From NCBI GenBank assembly GCA_963580285.1, contig OY757019.1, positions 65,492,587 to 65,556,586 on the forward strand: a stretch of 64,000 bases of DNA, given 5' to 3'. The DNA comes from Lucinisca nassula (Eukaryota > Mollusca > Bivalvia > Lucinida > Lucinidae). Positions 1 through 12,251 of this stretch are shown here, piece after piece; the first letter of the stretch is position 1; every line of letters starts with the position of its first letter. The notes under the pieces are model-generated. The model was not told the DNA's origin, did no database searches, and saw only the letters and a list, made by a program, of their open reading frames with translations. Position numbers and translations under genes: made by a program.

Positions 1-805
1 GGTCTATCGGAACCCGAATTTTATGGTGACTTAGAATATAAATTCAGAAAAATATATAACCGCAATGACTTCAGCACCTAATTTCGTAAAATCATTCTTC
101 GATATAAAAAGATTGGGTACAACATAAATGTCATACGACAGACTGCATGCATGGTAGTTAACCCAATCACGGTTGACAACTTTGCTTCCCTCTTTAATTG
201 CACACCGGTGGGTCAGGCCTCAGATTCTATGACGGTTCCAACGTAAAGGCTCAGGTTATGTTGGTTGGTGCCTGATGCTCTTTCTCTGGTCGGGCCCATG
301 GGAGTCTTACTGTTGGTTTTCTTTTGTTCCAGCATTTCATTGGTTTCTTGCAGTCGAGTCCTCACTGTTGTTTCATCTCTGTGGTTGTTTACTTATTTGT
401 GTTCATGGAGATGTTGCACTGATTAGTTAGGTGCCCTTCATGCGAACTGAACAAATTATTTGTCTAAATCGCGTCGGAAGTAAAGGCGAGGATTGTGGCC
501 ACGTAAAATCGGTTTAAGCCCCCCAGTGGAATTAGTTTCCGCTGACCGTTCCAAGGCAGTTCTTCTGTCACGGTTTATTTTTGTTATGGTTTGTCTATGT
601 GTGTTTGTGTCGCTTATGTTATTTTATTTTGAATAGCCTTAAGGCCATTTTGTGGGAAAGTAACTGTCCTTTTGGCTTTCCGCTGTTGGTGCTTCCATTA
701 GGGTCTGTTGTTTCATGTTTGTGTGTCTTTCCCTTTGGTGTCTTTGATGGGAGCTGTGGGTTGATTGTATCGATTCCTGATCATTGCCTCCACTACTATT
801 TTAAA
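1..805 (+). mobile_element. 3' fragment of a Penelope-like retroelement (copy a)
   Basis: The window opens inside the C-terminal part of the PLE reverse-transcriptase ORF (1-244). Its translation matches the end of the longer minus-strand copies at 3546-4109 and 54949-55707. A CAA-to-TAA change near position 89 breaks it. From 245 to about 805 follows the roughly 560-bp 3' untranslated region shared by all copies in the window. The fragment abuts a second copy in the same orientation at 806, so this is a head-to-tail tandem of 3' ends, a known PLE habit (pseudo-LTRs). Confidence 0.8.
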
Positions 806-1645
806 TCTCATCTGCAACAAGGTCTACCGGAACCTGAATTTTATGGTGACTTAGTATATAATTTCAGAAAAATATACAACCGCAATGACTTCAGCACCCA
901 ATTTTGTAAAATCGTTCTTTGATACAAAAAGATTGGGTACAACATATATGTTATGTGACAGACTGCATGCATGGTAGTTAACCCAATGACGGTTGACAAC
1001 TTTGCTTCCCTCTTTAATTGCATGCCGGTGGGTAAGGCCTCAGATTCTATGAGGATTCCAGCTTCAAGGCTTACTGGGAATTAGAGATAATCTAATTCTG
1101 TGTAAGGTCGGTTGATGCCTGATGCTCTGTCTCTGGTCGGGCCCATCAGAGTCTAACTGTTTTCTTCTGCTCCAGCATTTCAGTGGTTTCTAGCTTTCGA
1201 GTCCTTACCATTGTTTCATCTCAGTAGTTGTTTGATTTTTGTGTTCATTAGATGTTGCACTGATGGGTTGGGGGGGCCTTCGTGCGGACTGGGCAAAGTG
1301 TTTGTCTAAACCGAGACGGAAGTAAGGGTGAGGATTGTGGCCACGTAAAATCGATTTAAGCCCCCCAGTGGAATTCGTTTCACTGACCATTCCAGGGCGG
1401 TTCTTCTGTGGCGGTTTATTTTTGCTATGGTTTGTCTTTGGGTGTTTGTGTTGCTTATATTATTATGTTTTGGACAGCCAACTGGCCTTTTTGTTGGATG
1501 GTGGCTGTCCTTTTGGCTTTCCGCTGTTGCTGTTTCCAGTGGGGTCTGGTTGTTTCTTGTCTGTGTTTCTTTCCCGTTGGTGTCTCTGATGGGAGTTGTG
1601 GGTTAATTGTATCGATTCCTGATCATTGCCTTCACTTCTACTTCT
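806..1645 (+). mobile_element. 3' fragment of a Penelope-like retroelement (copy b), tandem to copy a
   Basis: The fragment begins at the codons for the QQGLPEPEFYGDL stretch of the RT C-terminus, so it is strongly 5' truncated. It carries the last 75 or so codons, broken by a TGA near 920, and then a diverged 3' UTR to about 1645. Its UTR differs from copy a at many sites, so the tandem was not produced by a recent duplication of one fragment. Confidence 0.78.
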
Positions 1646-2480
1646 CTAAGTTTTCATTTAAAAAATCTATTTTTAGCTCCTGTGACCTAGATGTGATATG
1701 GACTGGAACCATTTGAACAACTCTGGAAGGCCACCAACTAAGGATCGTTCCTGTGAAGTTTGGTCAAAATCTGATCAGTGCTTTAGAAGGAAATGTCATT
1801 TGAAGAAATTGTTTACGGACACGCACACACATGCTAAAAAATAGGCATTTTCAGCAATCATGGGGATGTAACTCTATGATAGAATGGCCGACTTCGCCAG
1901 TTTTCAAACTCATCCGAGCTTTTATCCCTGACTTACTTGTTTGAAAGTTTCAAGGAGATCCCATCAAAACTGAAGGGGCTACGGTGATGTCTAGATCAAT
2001 AAGAGGGCCAAGATAGCCATGTATTGCTCACCTGATGATCATAAGCAATGTTTAAAAAACAAGAGTTGGCATTAGATGCTAAAACACAGGAGTCAGTGGT
2101 TCCCTGTGACAATACAGACCTGACTTGTATGTCACTATTTGGACACCGTGTGGACACTGATAGTCAGGTCCTAGTGCACCAGTAGGAGATGAAGCGGCTC
2201 AGTCTTTCTTACAATACCATACCTGGGCCTTCTGGTTTCAGACAAGAAGGTTTTTAAAGGTTTTCTCTATGTAAAACCGGTGGGCCACGGCAGTGGACCT
2301 CAGGACTTTTATTTGAATACTGTTGGTAGAGGTCAATTAGACAAAGCTTCATATCAAATATCAAAGACCTGGGCCTTGTGGTTTTAGAGAAGAAAACTTT
2401 TAAAGATTTTCCCTATATAAGTCTATGTAAAACCGGTGGGCCCTGGCGTGGGGGCATTTTTCACAGTCTTCATGAAATTT
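1646..2480 (+). repeat. degenerate pearl-type and other interspersed repeat remnants
   Basis: 1646-1845 resembles the right-end domain of the pearl-type elements (compare 19915-20147 and 33890-34140), but its terminal hairpin is decayed. 1846-2190 resembles the roughly 140-bp repeat seen again at 20560-20880. 2200-2480 holds about two diverged core units with the typical 'caaatatcaaagacctgggc' segment. There is no coding potential beyond chance. Confidence 0.6.
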
Positions 2481-2984
2481 TAGTCAGAATGCCCACTCCC
2501 CACCCCACATCTGAAAAATTATGGGTGTCTGGCCCAACCGGCTGCTAAAATTTATATTTGAGGGTGTCTGGGGTCAAAAATGCCTCAAAATTGATGCTGA
2601 TAAAACATGCTGCAAACAGTGAAAATGGCCAGTGCCAAACCCCTTAATTATTGCCTTGACAGCTGTGTGAAGATTAAGATTTGGTCAAAAATTCATGTGT
2701 ATCAACCTTTTTGCCAACTTTGAGATACCCCCTCATTACCATGACAAAAATGATCAAGTCATTAAAGATTGCATTTGAAAGGCTACTGCCCAATGAACAT
2801 TCATACCGAGTTTGGTGTAAAACAGACCATCCATTATGAAACAATGGCTAGCTGAAGTTGCTGTCAGGTGCAACACTGTTAAAATAACCGAAATTCACAA
2901 AATCCCTGAGTGGGAAAGGGTTATGGGTTAATGATAATAAAGTGGCTTGTTTACACAAATTACATTTGGAAAATCTTTAAAGTA
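2481..2984. other. unassigned non-coding stretch
   Basis: No ORF, RNA gene or recognisable repeat is visible, apart from a short match to a pearl core ('ggaaaatctttaaa') directly next to the PLE 3' end at 2984/2985. Confidence 0.5.
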
Positions 2985-5900
2985 GAAGTAAAACAAAGAT
3001 CAGGAATTGATACAATTAACTTACTCCACCCATAAAAGACACCAAAGGGAAAGAAATACAAACATTAAGCGACCAGACCATAATGGAAACCTAAACAAAG
3101 GAAGGCCATAAGGACAGTTACTTTCCCACAAAATGGCCATATGGCCATCCAAAATTAAAAGACACAAGTGATACACACAGTAAGCAACAAACAACAACAT
3201 AAATAAATCGCCACAGAAGAGCCGCCTTGGAACGGTCAGTGGAAGATTTCCACCGTGGGGCTTAAATCAATTTTACGTGGCCACAATCCTCGCCCTTACT
3301 TCCGTCGCGATTTAGACAAATAATTTGTTCAGTCCACATGAAGGCCTCCGAACTCATCAGTGCAACATCTCCGAGAACACAAAAATCAAAGAACCACAGA
3401 GGTGAGACAACGGTGAGGACTCGACAGCAAGAAACCACTGAAATGCTGGAGCAAAAGAAAACCAACAGTTAGACTCCGATGAGCCCGACCAGACACAGAG
3501 CATCAGGCACCAACCAACATTATCTCTCTAATTTTTAATAAGCCTTTACGTTGGAGCCGTCATAGAATCTGAGGCCTGACCCACCGGCGTGCAATTAAAG
3601 AGGGAAGCAAAGTTGCCAACCGTGATTGGGTTAACTACCATGCATGCAGTCTGTCGTATAATATCCATGTTGTACCCAATCTTTTTATATCGAAGAATGA
3701 TTTTACGAAATTGGGTGCTGAAGTCATTGCGGTTATATATTTTTCTGAATTTATATTCTAAGTCACCATAAAATTCGGGTTCCGATAGACCTTGTTGCAG
3801 AAGAGATTTAAGTCCAATATTGAATTTTGAAATTAAATCAGAATGGCGTCTATAAAATTTTGAAAAGGCTTTGCGTAGTTTATGGTACCGATAACCTTGA
3901 TTAAGGAGTTTAGCCGTTAATAATTTATTATGAGTGTTGAAGTCAGTTACATGACTACACACTCTAGCAAATCGAATTAATTGCGAAATATAAACGCCAT
4001 AGGATGGCGCACGAGGAACATCACCATCCCAAAAAGGAAAATTTACACTCTCAAAATCAAAGTCATCGCGTTTATCAAAATATTTTGCAGGAAACAAATC
4101 CATCTTCAATAGATAGATGTAAATCCAAAAATGGGGCCTCGGTATCAGAAGAATTTGCTTTATTTAACTGAAGTTCTAGGGGGTAAATCTGACTGATCAA
4201 ACCATCAAAATAGGTATTATCAATATTTAATAAATCATCTAAATATCTAGAAGTAGAGCTAAAAGCTTCAATAATTTCAGATTGGTTATCAATGGAAAGC
4301 GACAAAATGAAGTCTCTTTCATAACAATACAAGAACAGATCAGCCACAAGAGGTGAGCAATTAGTACCCATCGGAATACCCACAATTTGTCTAAATAACT
4401 TAGTACCGAATCTAATATAAATATTGTCAAGTAGAAAGGTGAGGTCATCACACACTTTCTGACATGACCAAAGTGTATAATTCTTATGCTCTTTAGAAGT
4501 GAAAAATGCATTTCTGACATTACATGCAAGATAGAGAGAATCTTCTCTGTGAAAAGCCCATTCAATTAAATCATTAAGCTTTTCTTTTATAAGATTATGA
4601 GGAAGTGTATTGTAAAGATTGGAAAAATCGTAGGTAGACAGACTAGAAGCACGAAAATGTCTAGTTTTCAATTTATTTAAAACCTCATTCGAATTTTTTA
4701 TAGACCAAAACAGATTTCTTCCTGATCTTTCAAAGACTTTATCACAATATTTAATTACATGCGTTTTAATAGCAGTAAGACAGGAAGTTAATAATTTAGA
4801 AAGTTCAGTGGTAGTGCAAGAGCTAGAATTTGCAATAAACCGTGCTTTGTAAAGTTTTTTATGAAGTTTTGGTAACCAGTATAGCGTAGGAAGCTTGTCT
4901 TGGCCTTCGTTAACACACACAGCAAACTTGGTGGCTGAAAGACAAACATGTTTATCTACTATAGCTCTCTCTTCAGCTAAAGGCTGAAGTTCATAGGCCT
5001 TAGTACCACCAAGCTCCTGCTTAAGCGTGTTAACATAGTGGAGCCGTCACACAACGACGACGTTGTTAGCGGCCTTGTCTGCAGGGGCCAAAACAAACTT
5101 CTTATGAAATTCTTGAATACCTAGTTTAAGATGACGTAAAGACGTCTTGGGCTTAGGAGGTAATAAGTTAGCATTTTGAGAGTAGAAAGAAATGCGTTTA
5201 TTCACTAGTTTTAAAATGCTAAGTTTCCAGTCCTTAAGGGCTTTATGCTCAACATACTCTCGCTTACACCATCGATTACCGAATTCATTCAAGGAAGCAG
5301 CGATTTCATCTCTACATTTACTGAAATCAATTTTAGAAGGAAACCGATATTTCGGTCCTTTAGAAATTATATTCCTTATCCTAGAATCAGGAATAATTTT
5401 CAAATTGCCAGTAATTACATGACCAGCAGCAGATTAGCAATACTTTGAGTTTTTACAATCACATGAATCAGGAGTATTAGTATCAATATCAAGATCTGAA
5501 ACAAGTTTATTGAAATTAAAAATGATAGATCTAACAGGTTTGTTATATTTATAGCAAAATATAGGTGTTTCAGTATTTTGAAAATAAGCAGGAATGGAAG
5601 AAAGCACCGATCTCTCACGGAAGATACTGGGCAAATCTATAAAATCCATACCCTTATTAATGAAGGATATTTTGAAGAAATGGCGTTTATGAATAATTTC
5701 AGAATCAATGTAAGGACGGAGAGTATGCTGAGTATAGCCTCTAGTTAAGAGAGCCGCATCATATAACTGATGAGAACTATAGTAGAACTTATTCGCCTTG
5801 GTGTCCAGAAGACGTAAAACAGAAACGGGTAGTGAACTTAAAAATGAAAGCATAGAGTGGCATCCATGATTTAATAATATAATTGACAGTCACTTCAGTC

Positions 5901-6411
5901 TAGTATTGTTTCGTTTAAACGCACGTGATTTACGTTTAAAGTTACCATTTTTCCTGGTGCCGTGAGATCTAGTTCTGCGTTTTCGACATTCCAGGAGTGA
6001 GAAAATATCAAAGTCCGGCATTCTGGAAATATTACCCTCATGATAAATGTTGTCATTAAATCCCAGTGGAAAAGGGGTCTGTAAAAATTTAATCCATTTC
6101 AGTTCAGCTTCATGTCTTTTGATTATTTTGAATCTAGATGTAGAATTTGCATCGTAATAAAGTTTTTCCACTGGTTGTATAACAATGTTATATACAGAAT
6201 GACCAGAATGACCTGTACGTCGAAAGTGACGGTACAAGAAAGTGTCAGTTTTCTTAGGCTTACTCATTCTACGATAATGCTCGTTCAGTCTAGTTTTAAA
6301 CATGCGGTTAGTTTGACCGACGTACTGCATATTACAGTTTGCAGCACGTCAAGTAATTAGATAAATTAAATCTGTAGACTGTCATGTCAAATCAGACATG
6401 TTAACTACAGT
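2985..6411 (-). mobile_element. Naiad-type Penelope-like retroelement, nearly complete (copy c)
   Basis: This is the longest PLE copy in the window, read on the minus strand. Its order is GIY-YIG endonuclease (about 6380-5900), a linker with a CDC (CxC) motif near 5455, reverse transcriptase (5430-3546), then a 560-bp 3' UTR (3545-2985). An N-terminal GIY-YIG with a CxC linker is the permuted arrangement described for Naiad/Chlamys PLEs; canonical PLEs have the endonuclease at the C-terminus. The 5' end is cut at about 6411, where a pearl core unit begins abruptly, so upstream coding sequence is missing. The 3' end ('gtagaagtaaaac' on plus) is shared with copies d, e and g. Confidence 0.85.
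3546..6399 (-). pseudogene. PLE endonuclease-reverse transcriptase ORF, with in-frame TGAs, one TAA and one frameshift
   Basis: One reading frame runs from 6399 to about 4080, interrupted by TGA at 6382-6384, 6349-6351, 5890-5892 and 5047-5049 and by TAA at 5434-5436. A one-base insertion near 4079, relative to copy g, then shifts the frame for the C-terminal 180 residues. Visible motifs are the GIY-YIG pair (LIYLIT, then QYVGQT with R and H downstream), the linker motif SCDCKNSKYC, RT motif A (TYDFSNLYNTLPH), motif B (VGIPMGTNCSPLVADLF) and motif C (RYLDDLL). The RT acts in target-primed reverse transcription and the endonuclease nicks the target. TGA at 6349 replaces the first Cys before the YVG motif, and TGA at 5047 follows NNVVVV, where PLE RTs usually carry Cys. 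The TGAs could be selenocysteine codons. The TAA and the frameshift mean this copy is inactive either way. Confidence 0.85.
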
Positions 6412-7303
6412 AATCTTCTTCTCTGAAACTGCAGGGCCCAGGTCTTTGCTATTTGGTATGAAGCTTCATCTAGTGGAGCCCTACCAAGACTGTTCAAATT
6501 ATAGTGCTGGGGCCAAAAATGCCCCAACCCCGGGGCCCTTTGGTTTTACATAGGCTTATATAGGGAAAATCTTTAAAAATCTTCTTTTCTGAAACTGCAA
6601 GGCCCAGGTCTTTGATATTTGGTATGAAGTTTCATCTTGTGGACCTCTATCAAGATTGTTCAAATTAGAGCCCTGGGGCCAAAATTGACCCCGCTCCTGG
6701 GCCCTTTGGTTTTTCATAGACTTATATAGGGAAAATCTTGAAAAATCTTCTACTCTGAAACCACAAGGCCTAGGTCTTTGACATTTGGTATGAAGCTTCA
6801 GCTAGTGGACCTCTACCAAGATTGTTCAAATTATAGCCCTGGGGCCACAATGCCCCCGCCCCAGGGCCCTTTGGTTTTACATAGACTTATGATAGAGATA
6901 ATCTTTGAAAATCTTCTTCTCTGAAACAACAAGGCCCAGGTCTTTGATATTTGGTGTGAAGCTTCATCTAGTGGACCTCTATCAAGATTGTTTAAATTAT
7001 AGCCCTGAGGCCAAAAATGCCCCTGCCCCGGGGCCATTTGGTTTTACATAGGCTTATGTAAGGAATATCTTTAAAAAAATCTTCTCTGAAACCACAAGGC
7101 CCAGGTCTTTGATATTTGTTGTGTAGCTTCATCTAGTGGACCTTTGCCAAGATTGTTCAAATTATAGCCTTTTGTTGATATTTGGTATGAAGCTTCACCT
7201 TTTTAGACTTCCCTCAACATTATGCACATTATAACCCTGGGGTCAATAATGGCCACTTATTACTCTATGGATCAGGTGAGCGATCCAGGGCCATCATGGT
7301 CCT
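6412..7303 (-). repeat. pearl-type repeat array in reverse orientation
   Basis: About five core units of 165-170 bp are read on the minus strand. The array ends at 7268-7303 with the reverse of the family's left terminus (on the minus strand, 'caagaggaccatgatggccc' and then 'gatcgctcacct'). The short ORFs across it are fortuitous translations of the unit. Confidence 0.75.
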
Positions 7304-8150
7304 CTTGTTTGAAAACAGTACAGATCTAGATCAGCAAGCCAGCTGTTCAGGATCTGAACTGTTTTCCATTCTGCTAGTGCATCCATAGTAAAAATTAAAA
7401 TCATGCAGTACAAAATAATGGTTGACAGTTGGGAAGGAGTGTAGTATACTGTAATATTCAGTATGGTGAGAGTTAACTGGATCTACACTGTTTGACATTC
7501 AGTTTATAAATTTGTAGGAATAAATTACATCAAATAATCTGATTGGTTCAAAGTCAGAAATGGGTGTGGCTAAACTGAATATTCAGCAGGTTAAGGGTTA
7601 ACAGTTTCCTTATGCAGTACCTTCCAGAAGAACAGATAAGCTTTTGTATGGGATTGGGTAGTGCCCACTTTCTTACATGCTTTTCAGTGAAATATAGAGA
7701 TTTCTCACTGAAATCTAAATCAATACCATCATTGCAAACAGAGAAGATACATTTTTTTCAATTTTACAGTTTGTGTCTAGAAATAACATATATATGTATC
7801 CTGTTTATTCAATATTACTTAGCTTCATGTAAATAATGTGTGTCAGAAATTATGACACGCGCGTTTGCACATCATTAAGATGTTGTGGGAGTCACTTTTA
7901 GCGCCAATGTTATGTAATTTATGTACATGACGCCAGATTAGCTTGGCAACTGTGCCAGATAAGCTTAGCAACTGTGGACATTATTTGAATGCAAATTACA
8001 TGCGTACCATTCGATAAAGTAACGGTGCAAACTTTCAGTTTACAGCCAATATTATACCCTGTAAACCTCAAGCTGTAAACCCACTGAACACCTGTAAATT
8101 GACGCGAAATCACCATGGAAAAAGTCTGTTCCCCGTTCTGATGGCTGATG
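7304..8150. other. unassigned AT-rich non-coding stretch
   Basis: No gene or RNA was found. Segments at 7310-7400 and 7420-7580 look like old interspersed sequence but match nothing else clearly in the window. Confidence 0.4.
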
Positions 8151-9757
8151 CTTTGAATTCAGTGTAAAGCTGATAAAGTTGTATGAAAATTGGATCAAAA
8201 ATATGCCTTCTGGAGCGTACACAAGGTTTTTCTAAAATTTGACCTAGTGAACTAGTTTTTAACCCGACATGACCAAGTTCATTTTACCCTAAAATTCATA
8301 AAGATAAACATTCTGACAAAGTTTCATGAAGACTGGGTAAAAAACTATGCCTTCTAGAGTGTACAAAAGGTTTCTCTAAGATTTGACTTTGTAACCTAGT
8401 TTTTGACCTGACATGACCCAGTTTCAATTAAGTCAAAAGTTCATTAAGATATACATTCTGACAAAGTTTCATGAAGATTGGATCAAAAAGGTGCCCTTTA
8501 GAGTGTACACAAGGTTTTTCTAAAATTTGACCTAGTGACCTAGATTTTGACCCAATATGACCCAGTTTCCACTTTAGTCTAAAGTTCAGTAAGATATACA
8601 TTCTGACAAAGTTTCATGAAGGTTCGATCTCAAATCTGCCCTCTACAGTGTACAAAGTTATTTCTAAGATTTGACCTAGTGACCTAGTTTTTGACCCAAC
8701 AAGACCCAGTTTCCACTTTAGTCTAAAGTTCATTAAGATTAACATTCTGACAAAAAAAAGTTTCATGAAGATTGGATCTAAAATGTGCATTGTAAGAGTA
8801 TACACAAGATTTTCTAAGATTTAACCTAGTGACCTAGTTTTTGACCCAACATGACCCTGTGTCCATTTTAGACTAAAAGTCATTAAGCTATACATTCTGA
8901 CATAGTTTCATGAAGATTGGAGCAAAAAAGTGTCGTTGAGTGTGTACACAAGGCTTTTCTAAGATATGACATAGTGACCTAGTCTTTGATCCCACATGAC
9001 CCACTTTCCATTTTAGTCCAAAGTTCATACAGATATACATTCTGACATAGTTTAATGAAGATTGGGGCAAAAAAGTGCCCGATAGAGTGTATACAAGGTT
9101 TTTCTAAGATTTGCAATAGTGACCTAGTTTTTCACCCAATATGACCCACTTTCCACTTTAGTCTAAAGTTATTACAGATAAACATTCTGACAAAGTTTCA
9201 TGAAGATTGGATCAAAAATGCATCTTCTAAAGTGTACAAAATGTTTTTTCTAAGATTTGACCTAGTGACCTATTTTTTGACCCAACATGACCCAGTTTCC
9301 ACTTTAGTCTAAAGTGCATAAAGTTATACATTCTGACAAAATTTTATGAACATTGGATCAAAACTGTGCCTTCTAGAGTGTACACAAGCTAGTTCTAAGA
9401 TTTGCCATAGTGACCTAGTTTTAGACCCAACATGACCCACTTTCCATTTTAGTCTGGAGTTATTAAAGATAAACATTCAGACTTTGCGATTGATTTTCAC
9501 AAAACATACTATGTCATTGTTCCCCTATCCAGTGTACACCACATATGAAGTTTGATTGAAATCAGCCTGCAGGTTGCCGAGATATTGCAGTTTGAAAGTG
9601 TGGACGACGACGGAGGCCTGCCATCCTATAAGCTCCCCTGGAACCTTCGGTTCTGGTGAGCTAAAACTTTTACCCATGCACACATACACGCATGCATGCA
9701 CGACGGACAAAGTGATCCCAAAAGCTCACCTCGTCACTACGTGACAGGTGAGCTAAA
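8151..9757 (+). repeat. pearl-type element with nine ~144-bp core units
   Basis: A unit containing 'gtgacctagtttttgaccc' and 'acaaagtttcatgaagattgg' recurs with spacing close to 144 bp from about 8210 to 9480. Two tail domains follow. The first ends at 9666 with a hairpin and CTAA. The second holds a degenerate ACRG-like stretch and ends at 9725-9757 with the palindrome of 'gctcacctcgtcac' and 'gtgacaggtgagc', followed by TAAAA. The hairpin-plus-CTAA end suggests a Helitron/Helentron-related non-autonomous element. Confidence 0.7.
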
Positions 9758-10274
9758 AAAAAAACAAAAAAAAAAAAACATCCAAAAATAATTTGGGCGG
9801 ATTACCAGCACCTGAACTTGGACCTGTAATTTGAGGAAAAAACTAGGGTTAATATACGCCCGAATACGGTACATACCATATATCAAAGACCTGTGCCTTC
9901 TGGTTTCAGTCGAAGATTTTTACAGTTTTTTCCATTAGGATCTATGTAAAACATGTGACCCTTGGCGATAGTTTGAGCAACTTTGGTAGAGGTCCTTTAG
10001 GTGGAGCTACATACTAAATATCAGGGAAGTGGATCTTCTGGTTTCAGACATAACGACATATAAAGGTTTTTGCTAATTTTCTTCTCTTGTTTCATTTTGA
10101 AAGAGGACCATCTGAAGATCATTTCTGTTTGAACAGGATCTTTTTTGTGGTTTAGGAGGAGATGTTTATGTTTAAAAAAAATATGAATGGACAGAAGGAT
10201 GGGCGGACAGACTTCGACGGATGGTGACTGATCACAATAGCTCCCCCGGGGCCTTTGGCTCAGGGGTGCTAAAA
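9758..10274 (+). repeat. short degenerate pearl-type element
   Basis: A diverged core unit (about 9880-10060) is followed by a tail domain. It ends at 10245-10274 with the alternative family hairpin ('agctcccccggggcctttgg', then 'gctca') and a terminal CTAA. The next element starts directly after it. Confidence 0.55.
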
Positions 10275-11142
10275 AACAAGAGGGCCATGATGGCCCTGGA
10301 TCGCTCACCTGACCCATATTGTACAAATGAAATTGTAGGTAATATATTGTGGAGTAGAGGGTTTGACCTAAGGAGGTTTTTCTATTTTAGCTCTGGTAGC
10401 CATCATGTTCATCCAAGCAGAACAGACATTCCTGTGAAATTTATTTCGAAATCCATGCACTGGTTAAGCAGGAGAAGTTGTTTAAAGGAACATTTCTGTG
10501 AAATTATTTCGAAATCAATCCAATGGTTAAGCAGGAGAAGTCATTTTAAAGTTTTTCTATTTTTAGCTCTGGTGGTCATCTTGTCCGTCCAAGCGGATCA
10601 TTTTGAGCAATTTTAGTAGAGGGTCACTCAAGAAACATTCCTTTGAAATAATTTAAAATCCATCCACTTCTTGAGGAGAAGAAGTCGTTTAAAGGTTTTT
10701 CTATACTACTCAAAGTTTGATAGGGATCACCTTTTATATTCCAAATTTTGCACTGAAAATTTAAAATGTCTCGACAGAATTTGTACTCGGTATATTAGTA
10801 AATATCTGAAACAGAAACTCATGTGCAGTTCAGTACTCATAAAAGTGCACACTTCTCACACTTCGCAAATGAATTCATGCACCCCCAAAATCTTGCATAG
10901 CACTGCTTTCCAACAGACCAATCAACCATAGTGCAGTTTATATTTTACTTTTGGTCCTTTGAGATCAGCGTGAATATTCTGAGAAATCAGAATTATATTA
11001 TTGGTTTAGACTCATATTCTAGACAGGTTTTTAATTATTTGGGCCCCAATTTTGATTTTTATCAGTCTTTGAATCGACTGCCTATTCGAAATTCGCAAAA
11101 TTGCAGTATGTTTCCTCTGGCTTTCTTTGCCGGATCATTACA

Positions 11143-11188
11143 GGGTCACTGATGAGGCTTTATTAGCCGAAACTACGTAGTATGACCC
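11143..11188 (+). ncRNA. type I hammerhead ribozyme motif (HHR-1)
   Basis: The full consensus is present in order. Stem I is GGGTCA (11143-11148) paired with TGACCC (11183-11188). The core is CTGATGA (11149-11155). Stem II is GGC/GCC with a 7-nt loop. GAAA is at 11169-11172. A short stem III, ACTA/TAGT, has a 2-nt loop, and the cleavage-site triplet is GTA ending at 11182. All pairs are Watson-Crick. A stem III this short is typical of the minimal hammerheads of animal retroelements, which usually work better as dimers. The flanks at 10945-11000 weakly resemble the elements carrying HHR-2 and HHR-3. Confidence 0.85.
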
Positions 11189-12251
11189 ATCTTCTTTCTT
11201 ATGAATGTTTTCATTGCTCTTAAAGGAACTCATTTTACATTTTTATTTGTCAGTGTTCCTTTACCAAGCGTAAAATGAACTTCATTTGAGTTTGTGAAAC
11301 ACTAAAATGCCTAGAGGACAATTAAGAAACCGTCTCAGCCCCGAAGAAATGAATCGTGGCATCGGAATGTTGGAATCTGGCGTCTCTCAACGTCGTATTG
11401 CTGGGATTCTGAATGTGTCTCAGAGCATGGTTTCCCGAATGTGGAGTCGGTATCTTACCCATGGAAATCCCTCACACAGACACGGCGGGGTCGAGAAAGA
11501 GCTACAAATCAACGTCGGGGCCGTTTCTTGTTGATTCAGTCTCGACGTCAACGGTTCCTGAATGCTACGGGTTTGCACAACCAGCTTAGGAACGGAACTG
11601 GAGTACGAATTTCTGCACAAACTGTCAGAAACAGGCTCCACAAGTTCAGACTTAATGCCATGAGGCCTGCTGTACGTGTTCCGTTGACGAGACAGCACGT
11701 GCTAGACCGGTTGGACTTTGCCAGAACTAACGTCAGGTGGACGGTTCATGGCTGACGCCAGTACTGTTTACTGAGGAGTCCAGATTCTGTCTAAACTTCA
11801 CTTATAAAAGTCAATTGGTGTGGCGAATGTCTAAAGAGCGATTCGATGGCGTGGATGTGACAGAGCATGATCGCTATGGAAAGGGGTCTGTCATGGTTTG
11901 GGCTGGGATAAACGTGAACGGTAACACTGACTTGTATGTCATTGATAACGGAACGTTAATGGCAGTGAGGTACTGTAATGATATTCTTGATGAGTTTGTG
12001 AGACCATATGCAGATGCTTTTGGCCCGGACTTTATTCTGATGGACGATAATACCTGTCCCAACCTAGCCGACGTCACTGATTCCTATCTGGAAAGTGAGA
12101 CAATCGTTCGTATGGACTGGCCAACTCAGTCACCGCACTTAAATCCGATTGAGCATGCGCAGGACATGCTTCAGCGTGCTGTGTCAGCCCGACCTGTGCA
12201 TCCAAGGACTTTACAGGAGCTAAAAGATGCATGGTTGCTGAATGAATACGT

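Noticed and set aside
2985..3545. SECIS element in the PLE 3' UTR
   Set aside because: By eye I found no stem with a convincing TGA/GA quartet and AA apical loop; a structure search is needed before claiming one.
11149..11216. Reading the segment before the transposase as a riboswitch or promoter
   Set aside because: The sequence fits the hammerhead consensus exactly and gives no support for a ligand-binding fold.
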